Part shown: positions 29,101 through 37,551 of the stretch, in pieces | How positions within the stretch are numbered: the first letter of the stretch is position 1 | How the letters are laid out: the number at the start of each line of letters is the position of its first letter | NCBI GenBank assembly: GCA_965247735.1 | Contig: CBDFHN010000001.1 | Span: 813,335-877,334 of the forward strand | DNA: 64,000 nt | Direction: 5' to 3' | DNA from: JAOXRU01 sp965247735 | GTDB taxonomy: Bacteria; Bacteroidota; Bacteroidia; Flavobacteriales; Flavobacteriaceae | Translations under genes and position numbers: made by a program | Notes under the pieces: generated by a model | Told to the model about the DNA's origin: nothing | What the model saw: the letters and a program-made list of their open reading frames with translations, nothing else | Database searches by the model: none

Positions 29101-31674
29101 TGGTGCAGATGTAGATGTAGACGGTAATGGAATAGCAGATAATGGAATCGATACAGATGGAGATGGAATTAACGATATCTCAGATGTAGATGTAGACGGC
29201 GATGGAATAGCAGATAACGGAACAGATATGGATGGAGATGGAATTACAGATTCTGCAGACACAGACATAGATGGCGATGGATTAGTAAATACATTAGACC
29301 CAGATCCTACCAATCCAGATACCGATGGCGATGGCATAACCGATGGTGCAGATGTAGATGTAGACGGCGATGGAATAGCAGATAATGGAATCGATACAGA
29401 TGGAGATGGAATTAACGATATCTCAGATGTAGATGTAGACGGCGATGGAATAGCAGATAACGGAACAGATATGGATGGCGATGGAATTACAGATTCTGCA
29501 GACACAGACATAGATGGCGATGGATTAGTAAATACATTAGACCCAGATCCTACCAATCCAGATACCGATGGCGATGGCATAACCGATGGTGCAGATGTAG
29601 ATGTAGACGGCGATGGAATAGCAGATAATGGAATCGATACAGATGGAGATGGAATTAACGATATCTCAGATGTAGATGTAGACGGCGATGGAATAGCAGA
29701 TAACGGAACAGATATGGATGGCGATGGAATTACAGATTCTGCAGACACAGACATAGATGGCGATGGATTAGTAAATACATTAGACCCAAATTCTACCAAT
29801 CCAGATACCGATGGTGATGGTATAGCCGATGGTGCAGATGTAGATGTAGACGGTAATGGAATAGCAGATAATGGAATCGATACAGATGGAGATGGAATTA
29901 ACGATATCTCAGATGTAGATGTAGACGGTGATGGAATAGCAGATAACGGAACAGATATGGATGGCGATGGAATTACAGATTCTGCAGACACAGACATAGA
30001 TGGCGATGGATTAGTAAATACATTAGACCCAGATTCTACCAATCCAGATACCGATGGCGATGGCATAACCGATGGTGCAGATGTAGATGTAGACGGCGAT
30101 GGAATGGAATAGCAGATAATGGAATCGATACGGATGGCGATGGAATTAACGATATCTCAGATGTAGATGTAGACGGCGATGGAATAGCAGATAACGGAAC
30201 AGATATGGATGGCGATGGAATTACAGATTCTGCAGACACAGACATAGATGGCGATGGATTAGTAAATACATTAGACCCAGATTCTACCAATCCAGATACA
30301 GATGGCGATGGCATAACCGATGGTGCAGATGTAGATGTAGACGGTAATGGAATAGCAGATAATGGAATCGATACAGATGGAGATGGAATTAACGATATCT
30401 CAGATGTAGATGTAGACGGTGATGGAATAACAGATAATGGAACAGATATGGATGGAGATGGAATTACAGATTCTGCAGACACAGACATAGATGGCGATGG
30501 ATTAGTAAATACATTAGACCCAGATCCTACCAATCCAGATACAGATGGCGATGGCATAACCGATGGTGCAGATGTAGATGTAGACGGTAATGGAATAGCA
30601 GATAATGGAATCGATACAGATGGAGATGGAATTAACGATATCTCAGATGTAGATGTAGACGGCGATGGAATAGCAGATAACGGAACAGATATGGATGGAG
30701 ATGGAATTACAGATTCTGCAGACACAGACATAGATGGCGATGGATTAGTAAATACATTAGACCCAGATCCTACCAATCCAGATACCGATGGCGATGGCAT
30801 AACCGATGGTGCAGATGTAGATGTAGACGGCGATGGAATAGCAGATAATGGAATCGATACAGATGGAGATGGAATTAACGATATCTCAGATGTAGATGTA
30901 GACGGCGATGGAATAGCTGATAACGGAACAGATATGGATGGCGATGGAATTACAGATTCTGCAGACACAGACATAGATGGCGATGGATTAGTAAATACAT
31001 TAGACCCAGATTCTACCAATCCAGATACCGATGGCGATGGCATAACCGATGGTGCAGATGTAGATGTAGACGGTGATGGAATAGCAGATAATGGAATCGA
31101 TACGGATGGCGATGGAATTAACGATATCTCAGATGTAGATGTAGACGGCGATGGAATAGCAGATAACGGAACAGATATGGATGGCGATGGAATTACAGAT
31201 TCTGCAGACACAGACATAGATGGCGATGGATTAGTAAATACATTAGACCCAGATTCTACCAATCCAGATACCGATGGTGATGGTATAGCCGATGGTGCAG
31301 ATGTAGATGTAGACGGTGATGGAATAGCAGATAATGGAATCGATACGGATGGCGATGGAATTAACGATTTACATGATACGGAAGATAATTCTAATAAACC
31401 TATCCTAGTTAAAGATGCTATAGGAACAAAAAATGGACACAGGGTTCCTTGGGTTATTTCAGGTTTAGAAAGTTATGAATCCAATAAAGTGATGGTATTT
31501 AATAGAAATAGTAAGGTTGTATTTGAGACTAATATGTACCAAAATAATTGGTTAGGGACATATAAAGGCGATTCAAATGTTTTACCTGAAGGATCTTATT
31601 ATTATCAGATAGTTTTAATAAATGATTTAAAAGAATCTAAGATGGTGTCTGGTTGGTTGTATATTTTTAAATAA
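23182..31674 (+). CDS. Giant SprB-like surface adhesin, type IX-secreted (frame broken in the repeats)
   Basis: About 2,830 codons if read through. The order is: signal peptide (LLSSFFLFFLLIQNSWA); a BspA/DUF285-like region (SNVISTNDMFNGASAFNMDV, then SSWDTRSL); 15 cadherin-like repeats of 102 aa (23,998-28,535); a short linker; about 11 units of 81 aa rich in DxDGDGI calcium-binding loops (28,832-31,375); and a C-terminal type B sorting domain (YESNKVMVFNRNSKVVFETN ... GSYYYQI ... SGWLYIFK). The reading frame breaks in a cluster of small deletions (26,893-27,605, net -38) and at 30,110 (+5). The sum is -33, so N- and C-termini are in the same frame. Repeat collapse during assembly is a likely cause. 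Predicted role: gliding or attachment to surfaces. Confidence 0.8.
23998..28535 (+). repeat. Fifteen 306-bp cadherin-like coding repeats
   Basis: Units begin GTAAGTTTTACAATAGATGC at 24001, 24307, 24613 and so on, at exact 306-bp spacing, up to unit 10. Unit 10 lacks 12 bp in frame and units 10-13 have extra small deletions. Two sub-types alternate (IGKDFEIPTDTDTDN and IGRDFESPSDTDTDN), with ADADADN variants in units 4 and 14. Unit 15 is clearly diverged, which suggests it is older and the rest spread by recent duplication or gene conversion. Confidence 0.9.
26893..27605 (+). other. Cluster of small deletions inside the cadherin-like repeats
   Basis: Compared with the neighbouring 306-bp units, bases are missing in runs of 7, 2, 1, 6, 8, 3, 3, 5 and 3 within about 700 bp, while units on both sides are clean. 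The frame is lost and not regained before 30,110. Such clustering in near-identical repeats suggests consensus error or a collapsed repeat; a decayed allele is the alternative. Confidence 0.6.
28832..31375 (+). repeat. About eleven 243-bp calcium-binding coding repeats
   Basis: Each unit encodes 81 residues with seven to eight Asp-rich loops such as DTDGDGITDGADVDVDGDGI and ends LDPDPTNP or LDPDSTNP, similar to thrombospondin type 3 or dockerin-like calcium loops. Units start at 28832, 29075, 29318, 29561, 29804, 30047, 30295, 30538, 30781, 31024 and 31267 (partial). The sixth has a 5-bp duplication (ATGGA) that shifts the frame. Such stalks become rigid on binding calcium. Confidence 0.9.
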
Positions 31675-31703
31675 TAGATATAATTTGTGTTCAAGTTAGT
31701 TGT

Positions 31704-31733
31704 TGAGTCTCAGGTTTTTATACTTGAGACTCA
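31704..31733 (+). terminator. Hairpin after the adhesin gene
   Basis: The 9-bp perfect stem TGAGTCTCA / TGAGACTCA with a T-rich 12-base loop lies 30 bp after the adhesin stop. There is no strong T tract after it, so it is a hairpin terminator or mRNA stabiliser. Confidence 0.5.
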
Positions 31734-32276
31734 TCATGAGTAAAATAAAGAAAGTTTGATGATATCATGTCATCTTTAAAATATAGATTATCAATTTAGG
31801 TTATTATGGTTGTAAATGAAGTGATTTTTGATAATAATACGCTTTCGCGTGACGGAGAAAAAGTATTGATTAGAGTAAAGAAAAATGGAAATTTAACTTT
31901 AGGAACTTACAATAGTAATCTATTAAAATTTCTATTCTTCAAACATTTAAATATATTGATGTGTTTAGTATATCATATTGGTGTAGAGTTAATGATGTGG
32001 TATGAAAAATTATAACTAACATAAAAGATTGATTTGTAAGTCTGAAAAAACTCGAAGAGGAATAATGTACATGAACAACTCAATACTTTTTGAGACCTTT
32101 TAATGGAGTCAGTTCAAAATATATGCAAAACTATCTTACTGGGTATGGGTATGTATACAAAATAGTAAAACAACATTGAAACAATGGTTATCAAGCTAAC
32201 CATTTAATCGAATTATTTAAACAAAACGCTAATTTAGAACTTAGCTATTATTAATAACCTTTATAAAATTCTTATC
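31734..32276. other. Intergenic, no supported gene
   Basis: A 69-codon frame at 31806-32015 has no recognisable domain and may be spurious. A short hairpin, ATGGTTA-tcaagc-TAACCAT, lies near 32,185-32,205. Nothing else seen. Confidence 0.35.
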
Positions 32277-32942
32277 ATAAAAAAAAATAAAATTATTATC
32301 TTGTTTCTTTCCCTTATCCTCTTATTAGGCTGCGAAAAAAATGAACACCTTGATGTTGTACAAATTTTAAATTATGATTTTAAAGAGTCAGTTATAGTTT
32401 TTGATGACAGCAACAATTTTATTGAATTTATTGTAGAATCAAATGACGAAGAGATGCTTAATACGTATAAAAATTCTCTTTTGAATTTTGAATTAAAATT
32501 ACTAGATAGTAAAGATGCTAAAAATGTTCTCCAGAATGTAAATTCTGAAACTGAAACTGAAACTGAACACTCCATATCATTAAAAACCGATATCCACTTA
32601 ACAATTAATGATAGGCAATTAATAAAAAATGCAAATGGCAAAACTATTGGTTACACTTTTGTATCTAAAAAAAATCAGAGAATAACAAAAGAGGTATTGA
32701 GAGCATAAATTATGCTTATTCAATAGGTATAAACTGGACAAATGAATCTCCAAATTTTCTAATTTTATTTAATGACCATTCATCATCTCATTTAGAATTT
32801 AATAAATAGCGTTGAACAACCATCAATTCTGAACTCAGGAGATGTAGTTGCTCATTTTGGGGAAGTTAAGGGGATATTCCTTAACAATCCCAATCCAAAA
32901 GGGAGGGTAATTGCAACATTATACTATTATTATAATTGGTAA
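32277..32942 (+). pseudogene. Decayed lipoprotein gene
   Basis: A lipoprotein signal is clear (KKNKIIILFLSLILLLGC, then EKNEH), but the codon where Met is expected reads ATA (32277). The only start in frame is TTG at 32301, which would cut the signal short. The frame runs to 32708, then continues after a +1 shift (SINYAYSIGINWTNESPNFL) and after another shift to 32942 (QPSILNSGDVVAHFGEVKG ... YYYYNW). About 220 codons in total. No known domain. Missing start plus two shifts indicate true decay rather than one sequencing error. Confidence 0.55.
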
Positions 32943-33009
32943 GTATTGAAATAAACGTGTGAGTGGCGGTTTTGAGACTGTAAACTCAACTCTGTCTGAA
33001 TAAAAAAGT

Positions 33010-33131
33010 ATTTTCCCCTATAAGACCTTACCTATTTTACGGTTACTATAGCCATCTATTTGAAGTGTTAGTATTTGTTTTAAGTCCATAGGATCAAGTG
33101 TGTTTGCCATATCGCATTTTAATTGCGATAT
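33010..33131 (-). pseudogene. IS21-family IstA N-terminal relic
   Basis: The minus strand from the ATG at 33110 reads MANTLDPMDLKQILTLQIDG, then YSNRKIGKVL, the usual helix-turn-helix start of IstA, and then breaks. A palindrome, ATATCGCA-ttttaat-TGCGATAT, sits just upstream. Confidence 0.55.
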
Positions 33132-33196
33132 AGAACTTTATTCTTGATCTTTCAAAGTACAGGTCCTAAAACAGATTATACATTAAATAAAAAGGG

Positions 33197-34291
33197 TTAA
33201 GTACATGACAAAAAATGAAATACATCAGTATTACTCTTATTTTCAGAGTTTAACAATACGTTAGCTAAGAAATTTAGCCCATATTTAAAAATACTTTTAG
33301 CCTTTCTACCATGCTTTTTAATTGTGATTGGATTTATTTGATGCAGATATATCCCAATTTTATAACACCACACAAAGGCTATCATAACGAGTAAAATCAA
33401 TTTTTCTATTCTTTGAATATCTTGCAAGTGTGTTTTTTCAATATCAAACCCACTAGATTTCATTGCTTTAAAACACATTTCAATTTGCCATCTTTTTTGA
33501 TAGTCATCTAGCGCCTTTTCGGGTTTATTAAATGATACAATGATTAAAAATTCTTGTTTTAAGTTCTTTGGATAGAGTTTACAACCTGACAAATAGCAAA
33601 GCTGTCCATTTACTCGCACAATCTTATTATAATACACGAACTCATTGGTTTTAAACCTATTAAATAAGTGGGAAGCCTTAATCTCTTTCTTCTTATGGGG
33701 AAGGAATACTTTAAAGTTGTTACGAATACGAATGTAATATCGAATCCTATTTTGGTTAAGATACTCCAGCCATTGTTCTCCCACAAATTCTCTGTCAGCC
33801 ACTATAGATTCGATGACCTTTTTACCAAAAAGTCGGATAAATCTATTGATTAAATCAATACGTTCTTGGCTATTAGAATTACCTCTCTTATCTAACATGG
33901 TAAACAATAAAGGAAAAGCAACGCCTTTATAAACAATACCGAGCATAAATATATTTATATTGGTTTGCCCAAATTTCCAATTGGTTCTATCGATACTCAA
34001 GATGAGCTTATTTTGCTTGGGAAGTAGATTAAAAACAAGGCATGCTATAAGATCCGAATCTAAGCTATAGCTTGCAATAAATCGTTGTATGCGTCTTAAA
34101 GAGGATTCTGAATCTGCATGGGTATCAAAAGCATTGGCTAGCTTCTCAAATGTAACAGTTTGTACTTTGCATAAAGCAATTACAAAATGGGAGATAAGTT
34201 TTACCCTAGCTAAGTTTATCTTTTTTTGAAAATGACTATTGAGAACAAAAGTTAATTCACTATTTTTAGTGACAGCATTGGTTTTCTTCAT
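33197..34291 (-). CDS. IS4-family transposase
   Basis: A 364-aa DDE transposase. The first Asp is in LSIDRTNWKFG, the second in SIVADREFVGEQW, and the Glu is in YQKRWQIEMCFKAMKSSGFD (the Y-(2)-R-(3)-E-(6)-K signature of IS4). Intact. Its stop codon TAA (complement of 33197-33199) lies outside the element's terminal inverted repeat, in the flanking duplicated sequence, so the target DNA supplies the stop. Function: cut-and-paste mobility. Confidence 0.9.
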   Translation of the reverse strand: MKKTNAVTKNSELTFVLNSHFQKKINLARVKLISHFVIALCKVQTVTFEKLANAFDTHADSESSLRRIQRFIASYSLDSDLIACLVFNLLPKQNKLILSIDRTNWKFGQTNINIFMLGIVYKGVAFPLLFTMLDKRGNSNSQERIDLINRFIRLFGKKVIESIVADREFVGEQWLEYLNQNRIRYYIRIRNNFKVFLPHKKKEIKASHLFNRFKTNEFVYYNKIVRVNGQLCYLSGCKLYPKNLKQEFLIIVSFNKPEKALDDYQKRWQIEMCFKAMKSSGFDIEKTHLQDIQRIEKLILLVMIAFVWCYKIGIYLHQINPITIKKHGRKAKSIFKYGLNFLANVLLNSENKSNTDVFHFLSCT

Positions 34292-34358
34292 TAGAAAGAT
34301 AAGTCGAATTACTCATATAACATACTGAAAATCAACGAATTGTGTTTTTGTCATGTAC
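33201..34358 (-). mobile_element. Intact IS4-family element with a 17-bp flanking direct repeat
   Basis: 1,158 bp between perfect 14-bp inverted repeats GTACATGACAAAAA (33201-33214) and TTTTTGTCATGTAC (34345-34358). The flanks 33184-33200 and 34359-34375 are the same 17 bases (TAAATAAAAAGGGTTAA), a longer target duplication than the roughly 9-13 bp typical of IS4 relatives. Confidence 0.85.
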
Positions 34359-34378
34359 TAAATAAAAAGGGTTAAAAA

Positions 34379-34420
34379 AGGCTCAACCTCAATAAACAAA
34401 AGGGGGTTGGGTATTTTTTA
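34379..34420. terminator. Terminator-like hairpin beside the IS4 element
   Basis: CAACCTC and GGGGGTTG arms around an A-rich loop, followed by GGGTATTTTTTA. It may be the original terminator of a gene removed or decayed by the IS insertion. Confidence 0.45.
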
Positions 34421-34827
34421 TGTTTAATGGGGAAATAAACGAATTATACAAAAACACCATTTCTTACCATACCATTCTAGTTAGTTTTTAAAAGCCAATT
34501 TAGATAAAGATACCATTAAACCAATAAATCGTAATGGGTGTTAAAGACTCTTTAAAACGCCCAATAGAAGACAAATATAAAAAACTCAAAAGACCTAAAT
34601 TAAGTTTGGATGGACAGTTGGATGGACAAAAGCACATTTTTAGACCTTTCAAACCGCCCTTTTTCGAGCTAAAAGCGATTTCAGCTAGTAAAAAAGAGGG
34701 TAAACTACAAAAATACCGTTCAAAAGGGAGGGTGAATAAGCACAAAATACTATATCAAAACATATTTAACTAGCTGTAATAGAGCGGTGTAGTTATGAAA
34801 AGACGATTTTATTTATGTATAATTCGT
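34421..34827. other. Intergenic, doubtful ORF only
   Basis: A 79-codon plus-strand frame (34534-34773), rich in Lys, Arg and Pro, has no recognised domain. Its context is decayed DNA, so it is not called a gene. Confidence 0.3.
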
Positions 34828-35530
34828 TTATTTCATGGCGTTTATCCTTACATTTTTCTTAATCATTGCTAATGCACGAATACGATTTATTCTAATGTCC
34901 TTCGGTTGATGGTGCCCATTTTAGCTCACTAATCTTATCCATTCATCCCTTTTATCATTTCTCTGAATGTATTTAACTGTTATAAATTCTTCGTCTCCCA
35001 AATCAATTGAGATTAAATACCATTTCTTCCAAAAAAATATCTTCTAAGATATTATGCACTTGCTTATACACCACAATGTCTTCAGACTTCAACAATGGGT
35101 ACATGGAATCTCCTGTTACAAAACAGCTCCATCACATCTTGGCAGATTTGGGAGGCTTAAATAATCTATAGGTGTTTTTTCGTCATAATATTCGAAAAGC
35201 TCGACTAACCCCGCTGTTGCTTCTAAGTTAAACAACGGAATCATTTGGTTATCGACGAGATTATCAGTTCGCTGTAGATACAGTAGCTATATCACTGTTA
35301 TTGCTGTTTTCGTATTTGGCAAGACGCTCCTTAAGAAGATTATTTTCTTTTTTTAAGAGAAGAAATAATCATTCCTGTTTCTAACTTGAACAAGTCAAAC
35401 TCTTTTCTTAACTCTATCAGAAGATTGTCAGTAAAAGCAATTCCTTTTTTAGAAAAATCCGAAATATATTATTAAGATCCTAATCAAAAGACTCCTTTTT
35501 TAAAAACAAAATACAGATCGGATGAACTGT
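34828..35530 (-). pseudogene. LexA/S24-like transcriptional regulator, decayed
   Basis: Reading the minus strand across several frames rebuilds a C-terminal regulator: SKKGIAFTDNLLIELRKEF, then ERLAKYENSNNSDIATVST, NLVDNQMIPLFNLEATAGLV, TPIDYLSLPNLPRCDGAV, the S24 active-site region TGDSMYPLL, DIVVYKQVHNI, KKWYLISIDLGDEEFITVKY and finally HHQPKDIRINRIRALAMIKK. At least three frame breaks and two stops are present, and the N-terminal helix-turn-helix is missing. It was probably a phage- or element-type repressor common in flavobacteria. It is missed by simple ORF calling because no frame is long. Confidence 0.7.
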
Positions 35531-36107
35531 TACTCACACCTTAAAAATAACACTTAACTTGTTTATTAATAAATTATTGCAGTTAAATTTCACGTCTGTT
35601 TTAAATGGGTTGCACCTTGCAACGGTCTTGTATTATGCAACTAATCAGTTTGGTTCTCCACCATAGTTTTAAATCGTTGATTTTTATATCTGTTTTTAAT
35701 ATACTGCCAAACTTGTTCGCAAGGATTGAGTTCAGGAGCATAAGGAGGTATTCTTAATAGAAAAATATTTTCAGGTATTTCTATATTTTTTGTTGAATGA
35801 AAACCAGCGTTATCATTGACAACAATTTTATGTTCAATTGGTTTGTATAGAGAGTATTCTTTTAAATAAGATTCAAATACAGCTGTTTTTACACCGTTGA
35901 TTTCCCAAACAAAGCTATCACCATTGATTGGCGAATAACTTCCGTATAAGTAAGTGGTTTTAAAGACATGTTGATAGGAGACAATAGGTTTTATACCAGA
36001 AGCTGTTAAGTATCTTCCAAGATGTGTCATCATTCCAAATCTAGCTTCATCTTGAAAATATAGATTTACAAAACAATAGGTATCTTTATTGGTCTCAAAA
36101 ATAGTTA

Positions 36108-36666
36108 AAACTATGTACTTTAGTGCATGTTGCTTTAGCTTCTAAAAACTTTTACATTTGTTTTATGTCAGAACAAAGATCAAATGGCCATAGTGTATCC
36201 CGTTTAACAGTACATATAGTTTGGAGTACAAAATATCGTTATCATGTTTTGAAAGGAGATCTACAAGTCCGTTGTCGCACTATTTTGGTACAAATATGCG
36301 ATGCAGAAGATGTTAAAATATTAAAAGGGGTGATATCTAAAGATCATGTTCATATGCATTTGGAATATGGTCCTTCTCAAAATGTGAGCTATTTGGTTAA
36401 GAAGTTAAAAGGGCGTAGTTCAAGAAAGCTTCAGCAAGAGTTTCCAGAATTAAAGCATAAATATTGGGGTAGGCATTTTTGGGGTATTGGTTATGGATGT
36501 TGGAGTACAGGAAATATTACTGATGAGATGGTCAATGAATACTTGGAGCATCATCGAAGACCAGATCAAGGTAATGCAACGAACTTTATAATTGAGCAAT
36601 GACCACTGGGTGACTTTGAGTCACCAGCCCGAACCTATGGACTTTAAGTCCATAGTGGTTCAGTTA
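36108..36666 (+). mobile_element. Intact IS200-like element nested in IS630
   Basis: The ends are judged from the interrupted IS630 frame and from similarity to the relics at 19,745, 41,185 and 44,220. Near the right end are hairpins GGTGACTTTGAGTCACC and GGACTTTAAGTCC, the subterminal structures used by Y1 transposases. The left end shows ACTTTAGTGCATG. No inverted terminal repeats and no target duplication, as expected. Confidence 0.75.
36165..36602 (+). CDS. tnpA: IS200/IS605-family TnpA (Y1) transposase
   Basis: About 145 aa from MSEQRSNGHSVSRLTVHIVW; the longer frame start at 36123 lies in the left-end hairpin and is less likely. The HUH motif is DHVHMHLEYG. The tyrosine helix region is HFWGIGYGCWSTGNITDEMV, followed by EYLEHH. 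Length and motif order match single-strand transposases that act as dimers. It is the only intact copy of this family in the window, and at least three relics show long residence. Confidence 0.85.
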   Translation: MSEQRSNGHSVSRLTVHIVWSTKYRYHVLKGDLQVRCRTILVQICDAEDVKILKGVISKDHVHMHLEYGPSQNVSYLVKKLKGRSSRKLQQEFPELKHKYWGRHFWGIGYGCWSTGNITDEMVNEYLEHHRRPDQGNATNFIIEQ

Positions 36667-37019
36667 TACTAAATCTAATGTCTTGTAGTGTATTAGGTAG
36701 TTTTTAAAAAAGCATCTACCGCTTTATCATCTTTCTTATAATGAGATTTTCTAGGCACCTTTAACTTAGTCTTAAAATGCTGATTTAAATACCTTCTTAA
36801 GTTGTGATATTGCACATCAACATTGTACTCGTTTTGCACCCATTGTACAGCATCCCAATACCCTGAAAAAGGTTGTCCGCTAGAATTTACGCGTTGTAAT
36901 AATCCTTTATGAATCTCGGGGGTGATAATTCTAAAGGTAATATTTTTAGGTTTATCTGTCAATAATTCATGGCTAAGTTCTAATAAAAATATGTATTACC
37001 TTAGTTAAAAAAAACATTT

Positions 37020-37415
37020 ATGATTCCATCTGATTTTGGAGATTACTTTTTGAGTAGCACTGAATCTGTTCAGCAATAGATAGTAGAGAGCTTGTTGTCT
37101 GTAACCATTTCGGAGTCTGTAGTATCGGAAGACAAGCAGCGAAGAGCAGTAAGTTGTCCTCATTGTAAAGACAAACGAATACGAGCTAATGGTAATTAAA
37201 AGGGGTACAACGCTATTTATGTAATGGCTGTGGTAAGAATTTTAGTGAAACCACAGGGAAGTTTTGGTTTGCTTTAAAAAAGAAAGATAAAATTAACCGT
37301 TACTTGTACTGTTTACTCTCTGGCTTTAGCATAAGAAAAAGTGCAAAGGAAACTGGTATTTCAATTCAGACTTCATTTGATTGGCGTCATAAATTACTGA
37401 CCTCTTTTCTAGTGT
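37020..37415 (+). pseudogene. IS1595-family transposase N-terminal relic
   Basis: A zinc ribbon, CPHCKDKRIRANG and then YLCNGCGKNFSETTGKFW, is followed by KKKDKINRYLYCLLSGFSI and ISIQTSFDWRHKLL, as in IS1595 transposases. Stops and shifts interrupt it and the DDE domain is absent. Confidence 0.7.
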
Positions 37416-37551
37416 AACGGTAGGAGGATTTGAAAACTATAAAACTTAGCCCTGAAGTTTTAACTTATACACTTTTTAGACAGTATCTTTATATTCAGGT
37501 TTGGTGTAGACCTTACAGTAATTTTTTAGTATTTGGTGACAGAGTTGAGTT

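Larger units (their letters stand above)
35641..36962 (-). pseudogene. IS630-family transposase split by an IS200-like insertion
   Basis: The N-terminal part (36962 to ~36667) holds the helix-turn-helix region (GLLQRVNSSGQPFSGYWDAV ... HNLRRYLNQHFKTKLKVPRK). It has its own +1 shift in an A run, after which LPNTLQDIRFSI continues. The C-terminal part (~36112 to 35641) begins FETNKDTYCFVNLYFQDEAR and has the DDE residues in FQDEARFG, VVNDNAGFH and PPYAPELNPCEQVWQYIKN. The IS200-like element lies between them. Inactive as it stands. Confidence 0.8.

Noticed and set aside
28687..31262. Two long minus-strand ORFs (459 and 408 codons) rich in Pro and Ser
   Set aside because: They are exact antisense shadows of the Asp-rich calcium-loop repeats on the plus strand; composition and repeat period are explained by the sense gene.
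23998..31375. Direct repeats as a possible CRISPR or satellite
   Set aside because: Units of 306 and 243 bp are coding, in frame, with no unique spacers.
31806..32015. 69-codon ORF after the adhesin
   Set aside because: No domain, no promoter or operon context, and odd composition; may be chance.
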